Translations under genes and position numbers: made by a program
Source of the DNA: Nanobdellota archaeon
Lineage (GTDB): Archaea; Nanobdellota; Nanobdellia; Pacearchaeales; GW2011-AR1
NCBI GenBank assembly: GCA_018816335.1
Contig: JAHIVP010000036.1
Location: 1 to 55,884, forward strand
Length of the DNA: 55,884 nt
Direction of reading: 5' to 3'
In this document: positions 48,369-55,884 of the stretch, piece after piece
Layout of the letters: every line of letters begins with the position of its first letter
Numbering within the stretch: the first letter of the stretch is position 1
The notes under the pieces: generated by a model
The model's database searches: none
The model's input: only the letters and a program-made list of their open reading frames with translations
What the model was told of the DNA's origin: nothing

Positions 48369-48514
48369 AAAATAAGAAATGGTTAATAGCACTAATTATA
48401 TTAGCAATAGCAACGATAATTGATTTATTTGTTGTAGACCCTGTCCCATTTGTAGATGAAGTATTATTAATCGCAGGAACAATCTTCGTAGGATATAAAA
48501 CTTTAATAAAATGA
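48365..48514 (+). CDS. small membrane protein (GTG start)
   Basis: 49 residues from GTG 48365, overlapping the previous stop. Membrane helices with VVDPVPFVDEVLLIAGTIFV, reminiscent of DUF1232-type proteins. Its stop overlaps the next ATG. Confidence 0.58.
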   Translation: MKNKKWLIALIILAIATIIDLFVVDPVPFVDEVLLIAGTIFVGYKTLIK

Positions 48515-48657
48515 GCAAATTCCATAAATTCCAATCTGTAACTTTATTAATAGCAGTAGCATTATTATGGTATGCTCCATTTTTAGAACAAAAAACAGCT
48601 ATAATAATCTCATCAAGTATTATCGGAGTAAATGCTTTAATTGAACTTATAAGTTAA
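48511..48657 (+). CDS. small membrane protein
   Basis: 48 residues, two membrane helices, start overlapping the previous stop (ATGA). One base before the next gene. Not recognised. Confidence 0.58.
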   Translation: MSKFHKFQSVTLLIAVALLWYAPFLEQKTAIIISSSIIGVNALIELIS

Positions 48658-48658
48658 A

Positions 48659-49783
48659 ATGAAAAAAACATATTTAATATTTATAGCTTTATTCTTCTCT
48701 TTACTATTAGTTAATTCTGTTAAAGCAGATTTTCCAGCACCACATATTATAAGCACATTAGATGCTTTAGAAACACAACCAGAAACAAATTTCAAAAGAA
48801 TATGTAGGAGTAATTTAGAAGTTTGTTTAGGATTTAATATTTGTGGAGCAGATTCAACAGTTGTTCATTATTTAACTCGTTCTGGAAAAGAAATATACAG
48901 AGGAACACACACAAAAAAAGCAGTTGATAATTGTTTTAAATTAGCAGGAAATGATGAACAATTACAAGCAGGTTGTATTGGATGGGGATTACACTTAACC
49001 CAAGACCCTAATTCTCATGGTAAAAATGGATATACCTCATCATCAATAAGCAAATATAAAGCAACAAATTTAATGTTACATCCAGTAACAGAAAGAGTTT
49101 ATGAAACTTATGCTATAGAAAACAGCAAATATTCAGCAGATTATATAAATAATTTAGTATCTACAAATTGTGATATTTTTTACAAAGACCCAAAATACTT
49201 AAAACTATTAAATGAAGCATCAGGATTAACACTTGATAATGATGTTCAAATAGTTCAAACAGCTTTAAGTGGGCAAGGAAAATATAGTAGTGAACAAATA
49301 TGGGGCAAAAAAGTTGATTTACCAAACTGGTGGTATTATTTATTAATTGCAATTATAATAATTTCTTTAACTGCTTTCTTAGGTATAGCAATATTTGGAT
49401 ATAGATTAAGAATAACTTTAATGATTTTCTGGGGAATTGTTTTAATAATCTCAGGAGTTGTTTTATTATCATTAATATTAGGAACTTCTTTTATATGGTA
49501 TAATGGAGTTGTAGATGTTTTTGGATGGATAATCTCTATTCCAAATATAGATAATTATATAGATACTTCATTTGATTTAACTAAACAATATCTTGACACA
49601 GGAATTTTAAGAATAACAGATGCTACAGGATTAGATAGTTATATAGGCACAACATTTATGAGTGGTGCTTTAAGTGATGCAGAATCAACAGGAAAAGTTT
49701 TATGGTCAACAATAGGAATAATATTTGTTTTATTATTAGTAGGAACAACTATAATTTCCTTTGTTTGGAAGAAGAAAAGATAG
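48659..49783 (+). CDS. zinc phospholipase C/S1-nuclease-like membrane protein
   Basis: 374 residues. Signal peptide (1-23). Residues 55-200 contain DSTVVHYL, THTKKAVDNC and GCIGWGLHLTQDPNSHGKNG, the helix-with-His/Asp pattern of zinc-dependent phospholipase C. Three membrane helices follow (about 226-246, 255-275, 348-368). Possible role in membrane remodelling, entry or lysis. Motif based; activity unproven. Confidence 0.62.
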   Translation: MKKTYLIFIALFFSLLLVNSVKADFPAPHIISTLDALETQPETNFKRICRSNLEVCLGFNICGADSTVVHYLTRSGKEIYRGTHTKKAVDNCFKLAGNDEQLQAGCIGWGLHLTQDPNSHGKNGYTSSSISKYKATNLMLHPVTERVYETYAIENSKYSADYINNLVSTNCDIFYKDPKYLKLLNEASGLTLDNDVQIVQTALSGQGKYSSEQIWGKKVDLPNWWYYLLIAIIIISLTAFLGIAIFGYRLRITLMIFWGIVLIISGVVLLSLILGTSFIWYNGVVDVFGWIISIPNIDNYIDTSFDLTKQYLDTGILRITDATGLDSYIGTTFMSGALSDAESTGKVLWSTIGIIFVLLLVGTTIISFVWKKKR

Positions 49784-49813
49784 ATTTATAAACCTTACTT
49801 ACTTACTTATTCT

Positions 49814-49960
49814 ATGAAAACAATCAACGAAACATTTGAAGACAAAGAATTCACTCTAATGAAAAAAATGAAGAAAAAGTTAAGTTGGCATGATTTTATT
49901 ATATTGCTAACCCAACACGCACAAGAATCAATTAAAAGAGGAGATTTTAAAATATTATAA
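49814..49960 (+). CDS. antitoxin-like small protein
   Basis: 48 residues: MKTINETFEDKEFTLMKKMK then LSWHDFIILLTQHAQES, an archaeal VapB-like/RHH pattern (Trp-X-X-Phe-Ile). TATA GATTTATAAACC about 20 bases upstream. No toxin gene seen beside it. Confidence 0.6.
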   Translation: MKTINETFEDKEFTLMKKMKKKLSWHDFIILLTQHAQESIKRGDFKIL

Positions 49961-49962
49961 CA

Positions 49963-49990
49963 CAATGGTTCAGCACCTGTTTGTCACGCA
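49963..49990 (+). pseudogene. partial tRNA-Asp copy
   Basis: GCACCTGTTTGTCACGCA (49973-49990) is identical to the anticodon arm of the tRNA-Asp at 50052-50069, and the ten bases before also resemble its D-arm. The copy breaks off inside the anticodon stem. This is what a tRNA-directed recombination site or a broken duplicate would leave. Confidence 0.65.
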
Positions 49991-50009
49991 TAATACTATA
50001 GTCATAAGA

Positions 50010-50019
50010 TTATTTAAAT
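50010..50019 (+). promoter_or_regulatory. promoter of tRNA-Asp
   Basis: TTATTTAAATC, about 18 bases before the tRNA. Confidence 0.5.
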
Positions 50020-50028
50020 CTTTCGTAT

Positions 50029-50100
50029 GGGCGAGTAGCATAATGGCTAATGCACCTGTTTGTCACGCAGGTCATCCGAGTTCGATTCTCGGCTCGTCCA
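50029..50100 (+). tRNA. tRNA-Asp (GTC)
   Basis: Cloverleaf: acceptor GGGCGAG/CTCGTCC (50029-50035/50093-50099), D stem GCAT/ATGC, anticodon stem CCTGT/GCAGG (50055-50059/50067-50071) with loop TTGTCAC, anticodon GTC at 50062-50064, T stem CCGAG/CTCGG with TTCGATT. The discriminator is A; CCA is not encoded beyond it. One G-U in the acceptor. The only tRNA in the window. Confidence 0.9.
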
Positions 50101-50110
50101 CAGTGACAAA

Positions 50111-50962
50111 ATGATTGATTGGATACCTATTTTAATAGTTGCAACAATATTAGCAATAATAATAGAAATCATACATTTTGCAGTTGATATGTATATTATT
50201 AAACATATAAAAACAAAAGATAATCTTATGTCTAAAATAAAAATAATATCTTCTTTTATAATAACTCTTGTAATTATCTCTGCTATCTTTTCTGGATTTT
50301 ACACAACATCAACAAATGAACACACAGTTTTAACAAAAATAAACGGAAAAAGAATAATCATAAAAGATACAGGTTTCCACTTTTCTTTCTTATCAACAAG
50401 ACAAACAATAGATTTAAGAGAACAATTTATGACTTTCCCTGCAAATGAAAGATTTGATGATTCAGATATTATATTAACAAAAGATAAAATTCCAATAAGA
50501 ATATCAGCAGTTTTCAGCTATAAAGTAATTGATTCAGAAACATGGGCTATAAAAATAAGAAACCCAGAAGAACAATTATTCTTACAACTAACTTCTATAA
50601 TAATAGAAACAATACAAGAAAAAACCTATAATGAAATAATAAATAGAAATCAAGTAGAACAGGAAATATTTAATAAAATAAATCAAAAAGCAATAGAAAA
50701 ACTATCTTTCAAGTTTGTAAAAACAGCAGATACTTTAGATGTTGTAGATGCAAAAACCAAAGCAGAAGCAAATGAAATTAGAACCAAAAGTTTAATAAAA
50801 CAATCAGAATCAGAAGCACAATCAAATAAATTATTACAAGAATCATTAAAAGATTTCACACCACAACAAATAGAATATTTAAAAACAAAACTCTTAGCAA
50901 ATAATCCAAACCTTAAATGGGCTATCCCATATGGAACAAATCTAAATATTAATTCTGAATAA
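50111..50962 (+). CDS. SPFH/band-7 membrane protein
   Basis: 283 residues from ATG 50111 (MIDWIPILIVATILAI); a longer frame would start inside the tRNA. Two membrane helices (3-24, 45-65), then a band-7 domain (ISAVFSYKVIDSETWAIKIR, EQLFLQLTSIIIETIQEKTY), a coiled coil (AKTKAEANEIRTKSLIKQSE) and a tail. Prohibitin/stomatin-like proteins assemble into membrane rings. The coding end overlaps the operator of the next gene. Confidence 0.78.
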   Translation: MIDWIPILIVATILAIIIEIIHFAVDMYIIKHIKTKDNLMSKIKIISSFIITLVIISAIFSGFYTTSTNEHTVLTKINGKRIIIKDTGFHFSFLSTRQTIDLREQFMTFPANERFDDSDIILTKDKIPIRISAVFSYKVIDSETWAIKIRNPEEQLFLQLTSIIIETIQEKTYNEIINRNQVEQEIFNKINQKAIEKLSFKFVKTADTLDVVDAKTKAEANEIRTKSLIKQSESEAQSNKLLQESLKDFTPQQIEYLKTKLLANNPNLKWAIPYGTNLNINSE

Positions 50963-50991
50963 AAATTCAAAAAGCAAACATTTATATAAAT
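50956..50991 (+). promoter_or_regulatory. operator plus TATA box for 51010
   Basis: TGAATAAAAATTCA (50956-50969), AAAAGCAAACA, TTTATATAAA. The ATG is about 20 bases after. Confidence 0.68.
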
Positions 50992-51009
50992 TAGATTATT
51001 ATATAAATT

Positions 51010-51492
51010 ATGGCTAAGAGAAACAAGCTTATGTATTTAGTATTAGGAATTTTAATGATTAGTTCAGTTATAGCTTCTACTGGAGTTAGTATTGGGGTAA
51101 CTTACTATGATGAAAATGGAAATGTTATAAATATAAATGGAGAAGATAATAATAATTCTCAAGATAATAATGAAACCCCTGAAGAACCAGCAGAAGTAAC
51201 TTTGGATAGCCTATTAGCAAGAATAGAAGTTTTAGAGCAGAGAGTAACTGAATTAGAAAGCTGGAGAATTACTGTCACAGAAACATTAAATATGTTAATG
51301 AATAGTGTTCCTTTATTTACAGCAGGAAACAACTACTTAAAATATTTGAGTAAAACATATAAGAAAAAGATGGTATGTGGATATATGCAAGAAATGGAAT
51401 TAACAGAATATTCTGATTTAGATTTAGATTGTACTGCTAAATATAAAACTTACAGAAGTGGAAGAATTAGACAAATTTGCAATTGTATATAA
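51010..51492 (+). CDS. secreted coiled-coil protein
   Basis: 160 residues. Signal peptide (1-22), an Asn/Asp/Glu-rich linker (about 45-60), a trimer-like coiled coil (DSLLARIEVLEQRVTELESW) and a small Cys-containing C-terminal domain (four Cys). Fibre- or spike-like build. Function inferred from shape only. Confidence 0.7.
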   Translation: MAKRNKLMYLVLGILMISSVIASTGVSIGVTYYDENGNVININGEDNNNSQDNNETPEEPAEVTLDSLLARIEVLEQRVTELESWRITVTETLNMLMNSVPLFTAGNNYLKYLSKTYKKKMVCGYMQEMELTEYSDLDLDCTAKYKTYRSGRIRQICNCI

Positions 51493-51493
51493 A

Positions 51494-51841
51494 ATGTCAA
51501 AAGATAAAGATAAATTTGGAAAAACAGATATAGCTCAGATTTTAGCAGGAGCATTTATAATTGGAAGTACAGCTTTTATGGGTGCTGAAAGAACAATATC
51601 TTTATTTTTAGGATTTTCAATATTTATGGTTTTTCTTACAGTTGCAGTAATAATATTTGGGATAACAAGTTTGAAAAGAAGTGGATTTTTTATGAGATTA
51701 GCAATAACAATTCCAGCATTATTTTTAATTGCTTTGTTATTAGAATTTATGGTAACACAACAAATAAATATCTCTAAGGTATTTGTATATACAGGAATTG
51801 CATTACCTATAAGTGCTGGTATTGATGCTTTGAGAGATTAA
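51494..51841 (+). CDS. polytopic membrane protein
   Basis: 115 residues from ATG 51494 (MSKDKDKFGKTDIAQILAGA). About four membrane helices; the ends are short and charged. A longer reading from 51458 would lie within the previous gene. One base before the next gene. Confidence 0.62.
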   Translation: MSKDKDKFGKTDIAQILAGAFIIGSTAFMGAERTISLFLGFSIFMVFLTVAVIIFGITSLKRSGFFMRLAITIPALFLIALLLEFMVTQQINISKVFVYTGIALPISAGIDALRD

Positions 51842-51842
51842 A

Positions 51843-53084
51843 ATGGCTAAAGATAGAGATACAACAAATAAAATAATATTTATTATTCTATCTTTACTTT
51901 TAGGTATATTTTTTATCTTGTGGGGGAAAGCCCATATTTTTCTAGCAACTTTAATTCCTCGTTTACATTTTTGTAGTTATCTTGCTTGTGTAATATTTTC
52001 ATTAATATGGTTTGTATTTATGTTAATAGGGATATTTTTTCTTTATAAAAAAAAGAAACTAAAAAAGATATGGTATATCCCATTTATTGTTATATTAATT
52101 GTTGGATTTATTTTAATGAATCTAACTTATTGTGATTCAGAAGGTACTCACTTTGGGTTTAGATTTGGTTCACAATCAGTAGTTGGTGGAGCAGATTGTC
52201 AACAAGGAGTAGATTGTGCAGGAGATATTGTAGCAGTTCCAATTCCACCATGTTATGAAACAGATGATGGACAAGATTATATAACTAGAGGTATGATTTT
52301 AAGTGGGGCTAATCTAGAAGATATGTGTATGAGTCCAAATGTTTTAAGAGAAAGATATTGCAACTCAGAATTAACTTACACTTCTGAAGATATTAGATGT
52401 TCAGACTTATTTGGATTAGATTGGATGTGTGAGAATTCCGAATGTGTTTTAAATGCAACTCCAACAACTCCAACACCACCAGCACCAACACCATCCCCCC
52501 CACCAGAAGAAGATGAAACAGAAACAAATTGTGGAGATGGAGTAGATAATGATTTAGATGGAGATATAGATTGTGCAGATTCTGATTGTAATATTCCTTT
52601 TATAGATGGGGGTTGTGGAGATTTTGATTATAGTTGCCAACATCTTTCTGAATATCCAACTTGTGGTGGAACTTGTCCTATAGATGAAGAATGTATTGTT
52701 TACTATGCAGGAGATGGAACATTAGATGGGGGGTGGTGTGAATGTATGCCAATAGGAGAAACTTCTTGTGGAGATTCTGGTGGTTGTGATGGTTGGTGTT
52801 TAGAAGGAGATAGATGTGTCTGGGATTCAGCAGGGTGTTTTTGTGAATTTGATTTAGGTTGTTTAGAAACAGATGGTGGTATTGACCCAACAGTAGGAGG
52901 AGTAACAACATATTTTCCAGTCCAATCTATAGATGAATGTGTATTTAAAACAGATAGATTAATTGAATATAGTTGTGGAGTGGATAATACAATAGAATCT
53001 CAAGAGATAGATTGTGAAAATTTGGGTTTAGTTTGTATTGAATCTTATCCAGACCCAGCTTATTGTGGAGAAGGAGAATTATAA
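51843..53084 (+). CDS. membrane protein with large secreted Cys-rich domain
   Basis: 413 residues. Three membrane helices (11-30, 38-60, 74-92), then a Cys-rich region with a Pro/Thr linker (TPTTPTPPAPTPSPPPEE) and CGDGVDNDLDGDIDCADSDC, a calcium-type Cys repeat common in secreted proteins. Probably surface exposed. One base between it and the next gene. Confidence 0.68.
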   Translation: MAKDRDTTNKIIFIILSLLLGIFFILWGKAHIFLATLIPRLHFCSYLACVIFSLIWFVFMLIGIFFLYKKKKLKKIWYIPFIVILIVGFILMNLTYCDSEGTHFGFRFGSQSVVGGADCQQGVDCAGDIVAVPIPPCYETDDGQDYITRGMILSGANLEDMCMSPNVLRERYCNSELTYTSEDIRCSDLFGLDWMCENSECVLNATPTTPTPPAPTPSPPPEEDETETNCGDGVDNDLDGDIDCADSDCNIPFIDGGCGDFDYSCQHLSEYPTCGGTCPIDEECIVYYAGDGTLDGGWCECMPIGETSCGDSGGCDGWCLEGDRCVWDSAGCFCEFDLGCLETDGGIDPTVGGVTTYFPVQSIDECVFKTDRLIEYSCGVDNTIESQEIDCENLGLVCIESYPDPAYCGEGEL

Positions 53085-53085
53085 A

Positions 53086-54051
53086 ATGGCAAAAAAAAAG
53101 ATTAACTATGGAGGGATAGTTTGGTTATTATTTATTGTTTTAGTTTTAGGAGCTAGTATATATGTTTTCTTTAAATATTCAGGAGTTTATGTTGTTCAAG
53201 AGCTAGAATCAACAAGTTCAGACGGAAAAGTTACATTACAAGCAAGTTTTTATAACTTTGGAGGATTAAGACAAACTTGGGTATCAGGACAAGAAGCAAC
53301 TCATGTAACATTTAGTTTAAAAGCATCAAATACAGGAAGTGTAGATTTATTTAATATAGAAGTAGTAAACCAAAATGCTAATTTAGGAAATGCTTTTGAT
53401 AATCTTCCAATAATTCTAAATTTTCCTATAAATTCTACAGATGTAGTTTTAGGAGATACAAAACAAGAATGTCCAATAGGAGATGAATGTGATTTAGGAG
53501 AGGATTGTATTGAAGGAAATTGTTATTTAAATTTACAACCTTTTGCAATAGGTTATGAACAAAATGATGTTGAGTTTTCTTTACAACTACAAGGTGACTA
53601 CACTGGGTCTTTTGGAGAAACAGAGCAAGATTTATCAAATATAGTTTCTATTATATATGATATAAGAATAGAGGAAACAGAACCTTCTTATGTTAAGTTT
53701 AGAACTGATGATTTAACTTATGATTCAGATTCATCCATTGCTTATGGGACTTCATGTGATGGAAGTGATTTGGTGATTTATGGAGAAGAAACAAGTTCAT
53801 TGATGACTACAGAATCTTGTGAAGATTATTTTGATAGTATATTATTAAATTACATTATAGGAGACTTGAGTTATTCAGGAACAAATAGCTTAATCTTAGG
53901 GACAAGAAGTGAATTTTCTGGAACAATATATATAGGGGAAACAGATGATGATGGTGTAGGCTGTAAGTGGGTGAGATATTCAGATTCAAGAACAGGAACA
54001 GTATCAATATCATCAGTATCATCAACCCCCTCAATGGAATTAGATTGTTAA
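53086..54051 (+). CDS. anchored surface protein, YVKFRT-domain family
   Basis: 321 residues from ATG 53086. N-terminal anchor (8-28), a beta domain (about 35-215) and a C-terminal module starting SYVKFRTDDLTYDSDSS and ending SMELDC. The protein at 54131 has the same plan and C-terminal module (TYVKFRTESLSYQADPD...GMEVAC). Possibly subunits of one filament or envelope. Confidence 0.7.
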   Translation: MAKKKINYGGIVWLLFIVLVLGASIYVFFKYSGVYVVQELESTSSDGKVTLQASFYNFGGLRQTWVSGQEATHVTFSLKASNTGSVDLFNIEVVNQNANLGNAFDNLPIILNFPINSTDVVLGDTKQECPIGDECDLGEDCIEGNCYLNLQPFAIGYEQNDVEFSLQLQGDYTGSFGETEQDLSNIVSIIYDIRIEETEPSYVKFRTDDLTYDSDSSIAYGTSCDGSDLVIYGEETSSLMTTESCEDYFDSILLNYIIGDLSYSGTNSLILGTRSEFSGTIYIGETDDDGVGCKWVRYSDSRTGTVSISSVSSTPSMELDC

Positions 54052-54073
54052 AATAGTAACAGCTTGTCAGTTT

Positions 54074-54110
54074 TGAACTTAAATTCAAAAAAACCAAAAC
54101 ATTTAAATAC
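54074..54110 (+). promoter_or_regulatory. operator plus TATA box for 54131
   Basis: TGAACTTAAATTCA (54074-54087), AAAAAAACCAAAACA, TTTAAATAC. The ATG is about 21 bases after. Confidence 0.66.
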
Positions 54111-54130
54111 TTTAATATCCTAAAAACCAT

Positions 54131-55642
54131 ATGGCAGAGAAAAAGAAAAGAAGACTTGCTATTATTCTACCAATCATAATTATATTACTTTTAGGAATTG
54201 GGATATATTTCTTTGTAACTTTTGAACCTACTGCAAAAACAGAAGTAACAGATATTTCAGAAGATGGTTCAGCAGGATTATTTGCAACATTTTATGACGA
54301 AGATGGAAACGCTATTAGTGTAAGTGGAGGATTAGCTCAATCATTCTTCGGACAAAACGCACCACAAGTATCTTATATTACATTTTTAATTAAGGTAAAA
54401 TATGTAGCTCCAACAGGTGGAGAAACTCCTGTAGATATTAATAATTTAATATTATACCAACCATCAGTAGGATTAAGTGAAAATGTGGTAAAAGATTCAT
54501 ATTTAATTTCATCTATTGCAACAACACAGACAACTTTTGTAGATTTAATAAATACTAAAGGAAGTTGTACATCAGATGCACAGTGTGATACTACTGAAAA
54601 ATGTAAAGACACAAACTCTGATACTATTCTAGACTCATGTTTAATTGATTTAGATAATTATGAAAGTGCTAATCTAGGGGTAGCTAATAATGTAGATTTT
54701 AAAACAAAGATTAAAGGAGAGATTTTAGGAGCATTTGGAGTACCATCAGATATTATAAGTGATGAAGTATTATTAACTTATGATATTAGAGGAGATTTTT
54801 GCTCAGATGGAACAGCTTATAAATCTTGTAGCTTTACAAACCCATTAACACCAAAATTATGTCAAGAACAAAACCTATTAGGAGTAGTAGACCTTTATAA
54901 TAATGCAGAGGTATGTGGATGTCCAGTAGATTATAGTGTTTCAGGCTCAGGATTTGGCTCAACTTGTATAATAGATACTTGTACAGATGCAGATAGTACA
55001 TCATTATTTACTTGTACTATAAATCCAGTAACAAACTTACAAACAAGTTTAACTGCTAATTTAAGATATTGTGCAACAGCAGGAGCAAGTTTAGTAGAGG
55101 ATTGTAGAGGAGCAGATGGAACAGCAGGTAATGGAGATGATTGTGGATGTGCAATTGACTTTCAAGGAACTACAGGAACTTGTGAAGTGTCTGGAATATG
55201 TGCTTACCCAACATATGGTGGGGGATTAGTAGCAAATATCACAGAAAGTGGAACAAGTGGGTCATCAAGTGGTGGTGGAGGAACTTATGTTAAGTTTAGA
55301 ACTGAAAGTTTAAGTTATCAAGCAGACCCAGATATATCTTATGGAACAAGTTGTACAACAGCAGATTTAGTAGGATATGGGACTACTGATGGAGAATCTG
55401 TAATATCATCAGGAACTTGTGATTCTACATTAGATACAGTTTATTTTTCAATACCTTGTGATGCTAGTTATGGTTGTTGGATAGGGATGAGAAATGGATA
55501 TTTAACTGTATGTGGAACAGAAACAAACTTACCATCTGGGAGAAAACATAACTATCTATATTACACTACTGGATATTTTGGGAGTGGAGTATCTCTATCA
55601 TCAACATTAGGAGTAGCTCCTGGAATGGAAGTAGCTTGTTAA
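54131..55642 (+). CDS. anchored surface protein, YVKFRT-domain family
   Basis: 503 residues. N-terminal anchor (8-29), beta domains, a Cys-rich middle (about 140-360), a Ser/Gly linker (GTSGSSSGGGG), then the C-terminal module shared with 53086 (YGTSC, DLVGYG, CGTETNLPSGRK). Very low Lys/Arg content outside the anchor. Under the shared operator and followed by a hairpin terminator. Confidence 0.72.
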   Translation: MAEKKKRRLAIILPIIIILLLGIGIYFFVTFEPTAKTEVTDISEDGSAGLFATFYDEDGNAISVSGGLAQSFFGQNAPQVSYITFLIKVKYVAPTGGETPVDINNLILYQPSVGLSENVVKDSYLISSIATTQTTFVDLINTKGSCTSDAQCDTTEKCKDTNSDTILDSCLIDLDNYESANLGVANNVDFKTKIKGEILGAFGVPSDIISDEVLLTYDIRGDFCSDGTAYKSCSFTNPLTPKLCQEQNLLGVVDLYNNAEVCGCPVDYSVSGSGFGSTCIIDTCTDADSTSLFTCTINPVTNLQTSLTANLRYCATAGASLVEDCRGADGTAGNGDDCGCAIDFQGTTGTCEVSGICAYPTYGGGLVANITESGTSGSSSGGGGTYVKFRTESLSYQADPDISYGTSCTTADLVGYGTTDGESVISSGTCDSTLDTVYFSIPCDASYGCWIGMRNGYLTVCGTETNLPSGRKHNYLYYTTGYFGSGVSLSSTLGVAPGMEVAC

Positions 55643-55665
55643 GTAATCATCCGAAGAACAATGTT

Positions 55666-55696
55666 AGGTGACCAACCTTTTTTATTTTTATTTTTC
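55666..55696 (+). terminator. hairpin plus T-run terminator
   Basis: AGGT (55666-55669) pairs with ACCT (55675-55678), followed at once by T-rich sequence. It ends the surface-protein cluster. Confidence 0.6.
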
Positions 55697-55704
55697 TAAA
55701 ATTT

Positions 55705-55722
55705 AAACAAAAGATTTATATA
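55705..55722 (+). promoter_or_regulatory. promoter for the last partial gene
   Basis: AAAAGATTTATATATAACC, about 25 bases before the ATG at 55744. Confidence 0.55.
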
Positions 55723-55743
55723 TAACCTATTTCTTATAATACC

Positions 55744-55884
55744 ATGTTCCACAAAATAAAAACTTGCCAAGAGGTTGCTTTCAGCAATTCTCAATCTAAC
55801 TTATTTCCAAATATAATATTCAGAGAACTAAACAAAAGAAGAACTTGGCAATTAAGCCAAGTATCTTCTCTGCTATTAACAAAA
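55744..55884 (+). CDS. partial gene running off the window
   Basis: 47 codons without a stop: MFHKIKTCQEVAFSNSQSNL then FRELNKRRTWQLSQVSSL. Basic and helical. No family recognised; the 3' end is outside the window. Confidence 0.55.
   Translation, partial: MFHKIKTCQEVAFSNSQSNLFPNIIFRELNKRRTWQLSQVSSLLLTK

Noticed and set aside
50060-50110. Extension of the SPFH gene into the tRNA
   Set aside because: The frame is open but runs through the tRNA-Asp T-arm; the ATG at 50111 directly precedes the predicted membrane helix and avoids overlap with the tRNA.
1-55884. CRISPR array
   Set aside because: No regularly spaced repeats were found; repeats present are operators, transposon ends or coding repeats.
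1-55884. Borg-like or giant-virus identity
   Set aside because: No perfect intergenic tandem-repeat arrays, no terminal repeats and no metabolic cargo; the two 48-bp units in one gene are not enough.
1-55884. Replication origin
   Set aside because: No clear origin repeats or replication initiator gene were seen; palindromes found sit at promoters.

Overview
The window looks like part of an accessory genome (virus, plasmid or integrated element) of a low-GC archaeon. Genes sit behind archaeal BRE/TATA boxes (TTTATATA or TTTAAATA types), usually 24-35 bases before the ATG, so many transcripts are probably leaderless; a minority use strong AGGAGGT Shine-Dalgarno sites. Many secreted proteins are rich in N-glycosylation sequons and carry Ig-like, Kazal, FG-GAP, DUF5667-like and Cys-rich modules typical of DPANN archaea (Woesearchaeota/Pacearchaeota). 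The lineage is inferred. The only housekeeping-type gene seen is a tRNA-Asp; I see no replicase, ribosomal or metabolic genes and no recognised capsid protein.

Layout. 1-7.0 kb: a structured RNA, a winged-helix regulator, two large secreted or anchored proteins and a membrane-protein operon. 7.0-8.5 kb: a second copy of the same RNA, small genes and another structured RNA. 8.5-11.2 kb (minus): HExxH protein, HNH nuclease, compact serine recombinase and small proteins. 11.4-13.9 kb: structured leader RNA, membrane proteins and a family of small proteins sharing a C-terminal helix. 13.9-21.2 kb (minus): a tightly overlapping operon with a P-loop ATPase split in two by a split intein, with an AbrB-like protein and a Vsr-like endonuclease between the halves, plus an Hjc-like nuclease, zinc-ribbon and HNH proteins. 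21.3-28.4 kb: a transposon with terminal inverted repeats and a 9-bp direct repeat at its ends, carrying a complete type III restriction-modification system. 28.5-31.5 kb: small zinc proteins, a zincin and a probable abundant pilin-like or virion protein. 31.6-35.0 kb: a second, related transposon carrying a D12 adenine methylase, a GIY-YIG-like nuclease, two small regulators and a structured RNA. 35.0-41.6 kb: small proteins, a free-standing NUMOD3/Vsr-like endonuclease, a methyltransferase and a large extracellular FG-GAP protein. 41.7-55.7 kb: membrane and secreted proteins (transglutaminase-like, Kazal, phospholipase C/S1-nuclease-like, SPFH), tRNA-Asp with a partial copy beside it, and two related surface proteins.

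Across the element at least eleven promoters carry the same palindrome (TGAA-N6-TTCA) 10-14 bases upstream of the TATA box, suggesting one regulator drives the structural and surface genes together. The split-intein ATPase, Hjc-like nuclease and secreted proteins fit a virus or conjugative element; the two transposon-borne R-M systems would give it defence or stabilisation functions.
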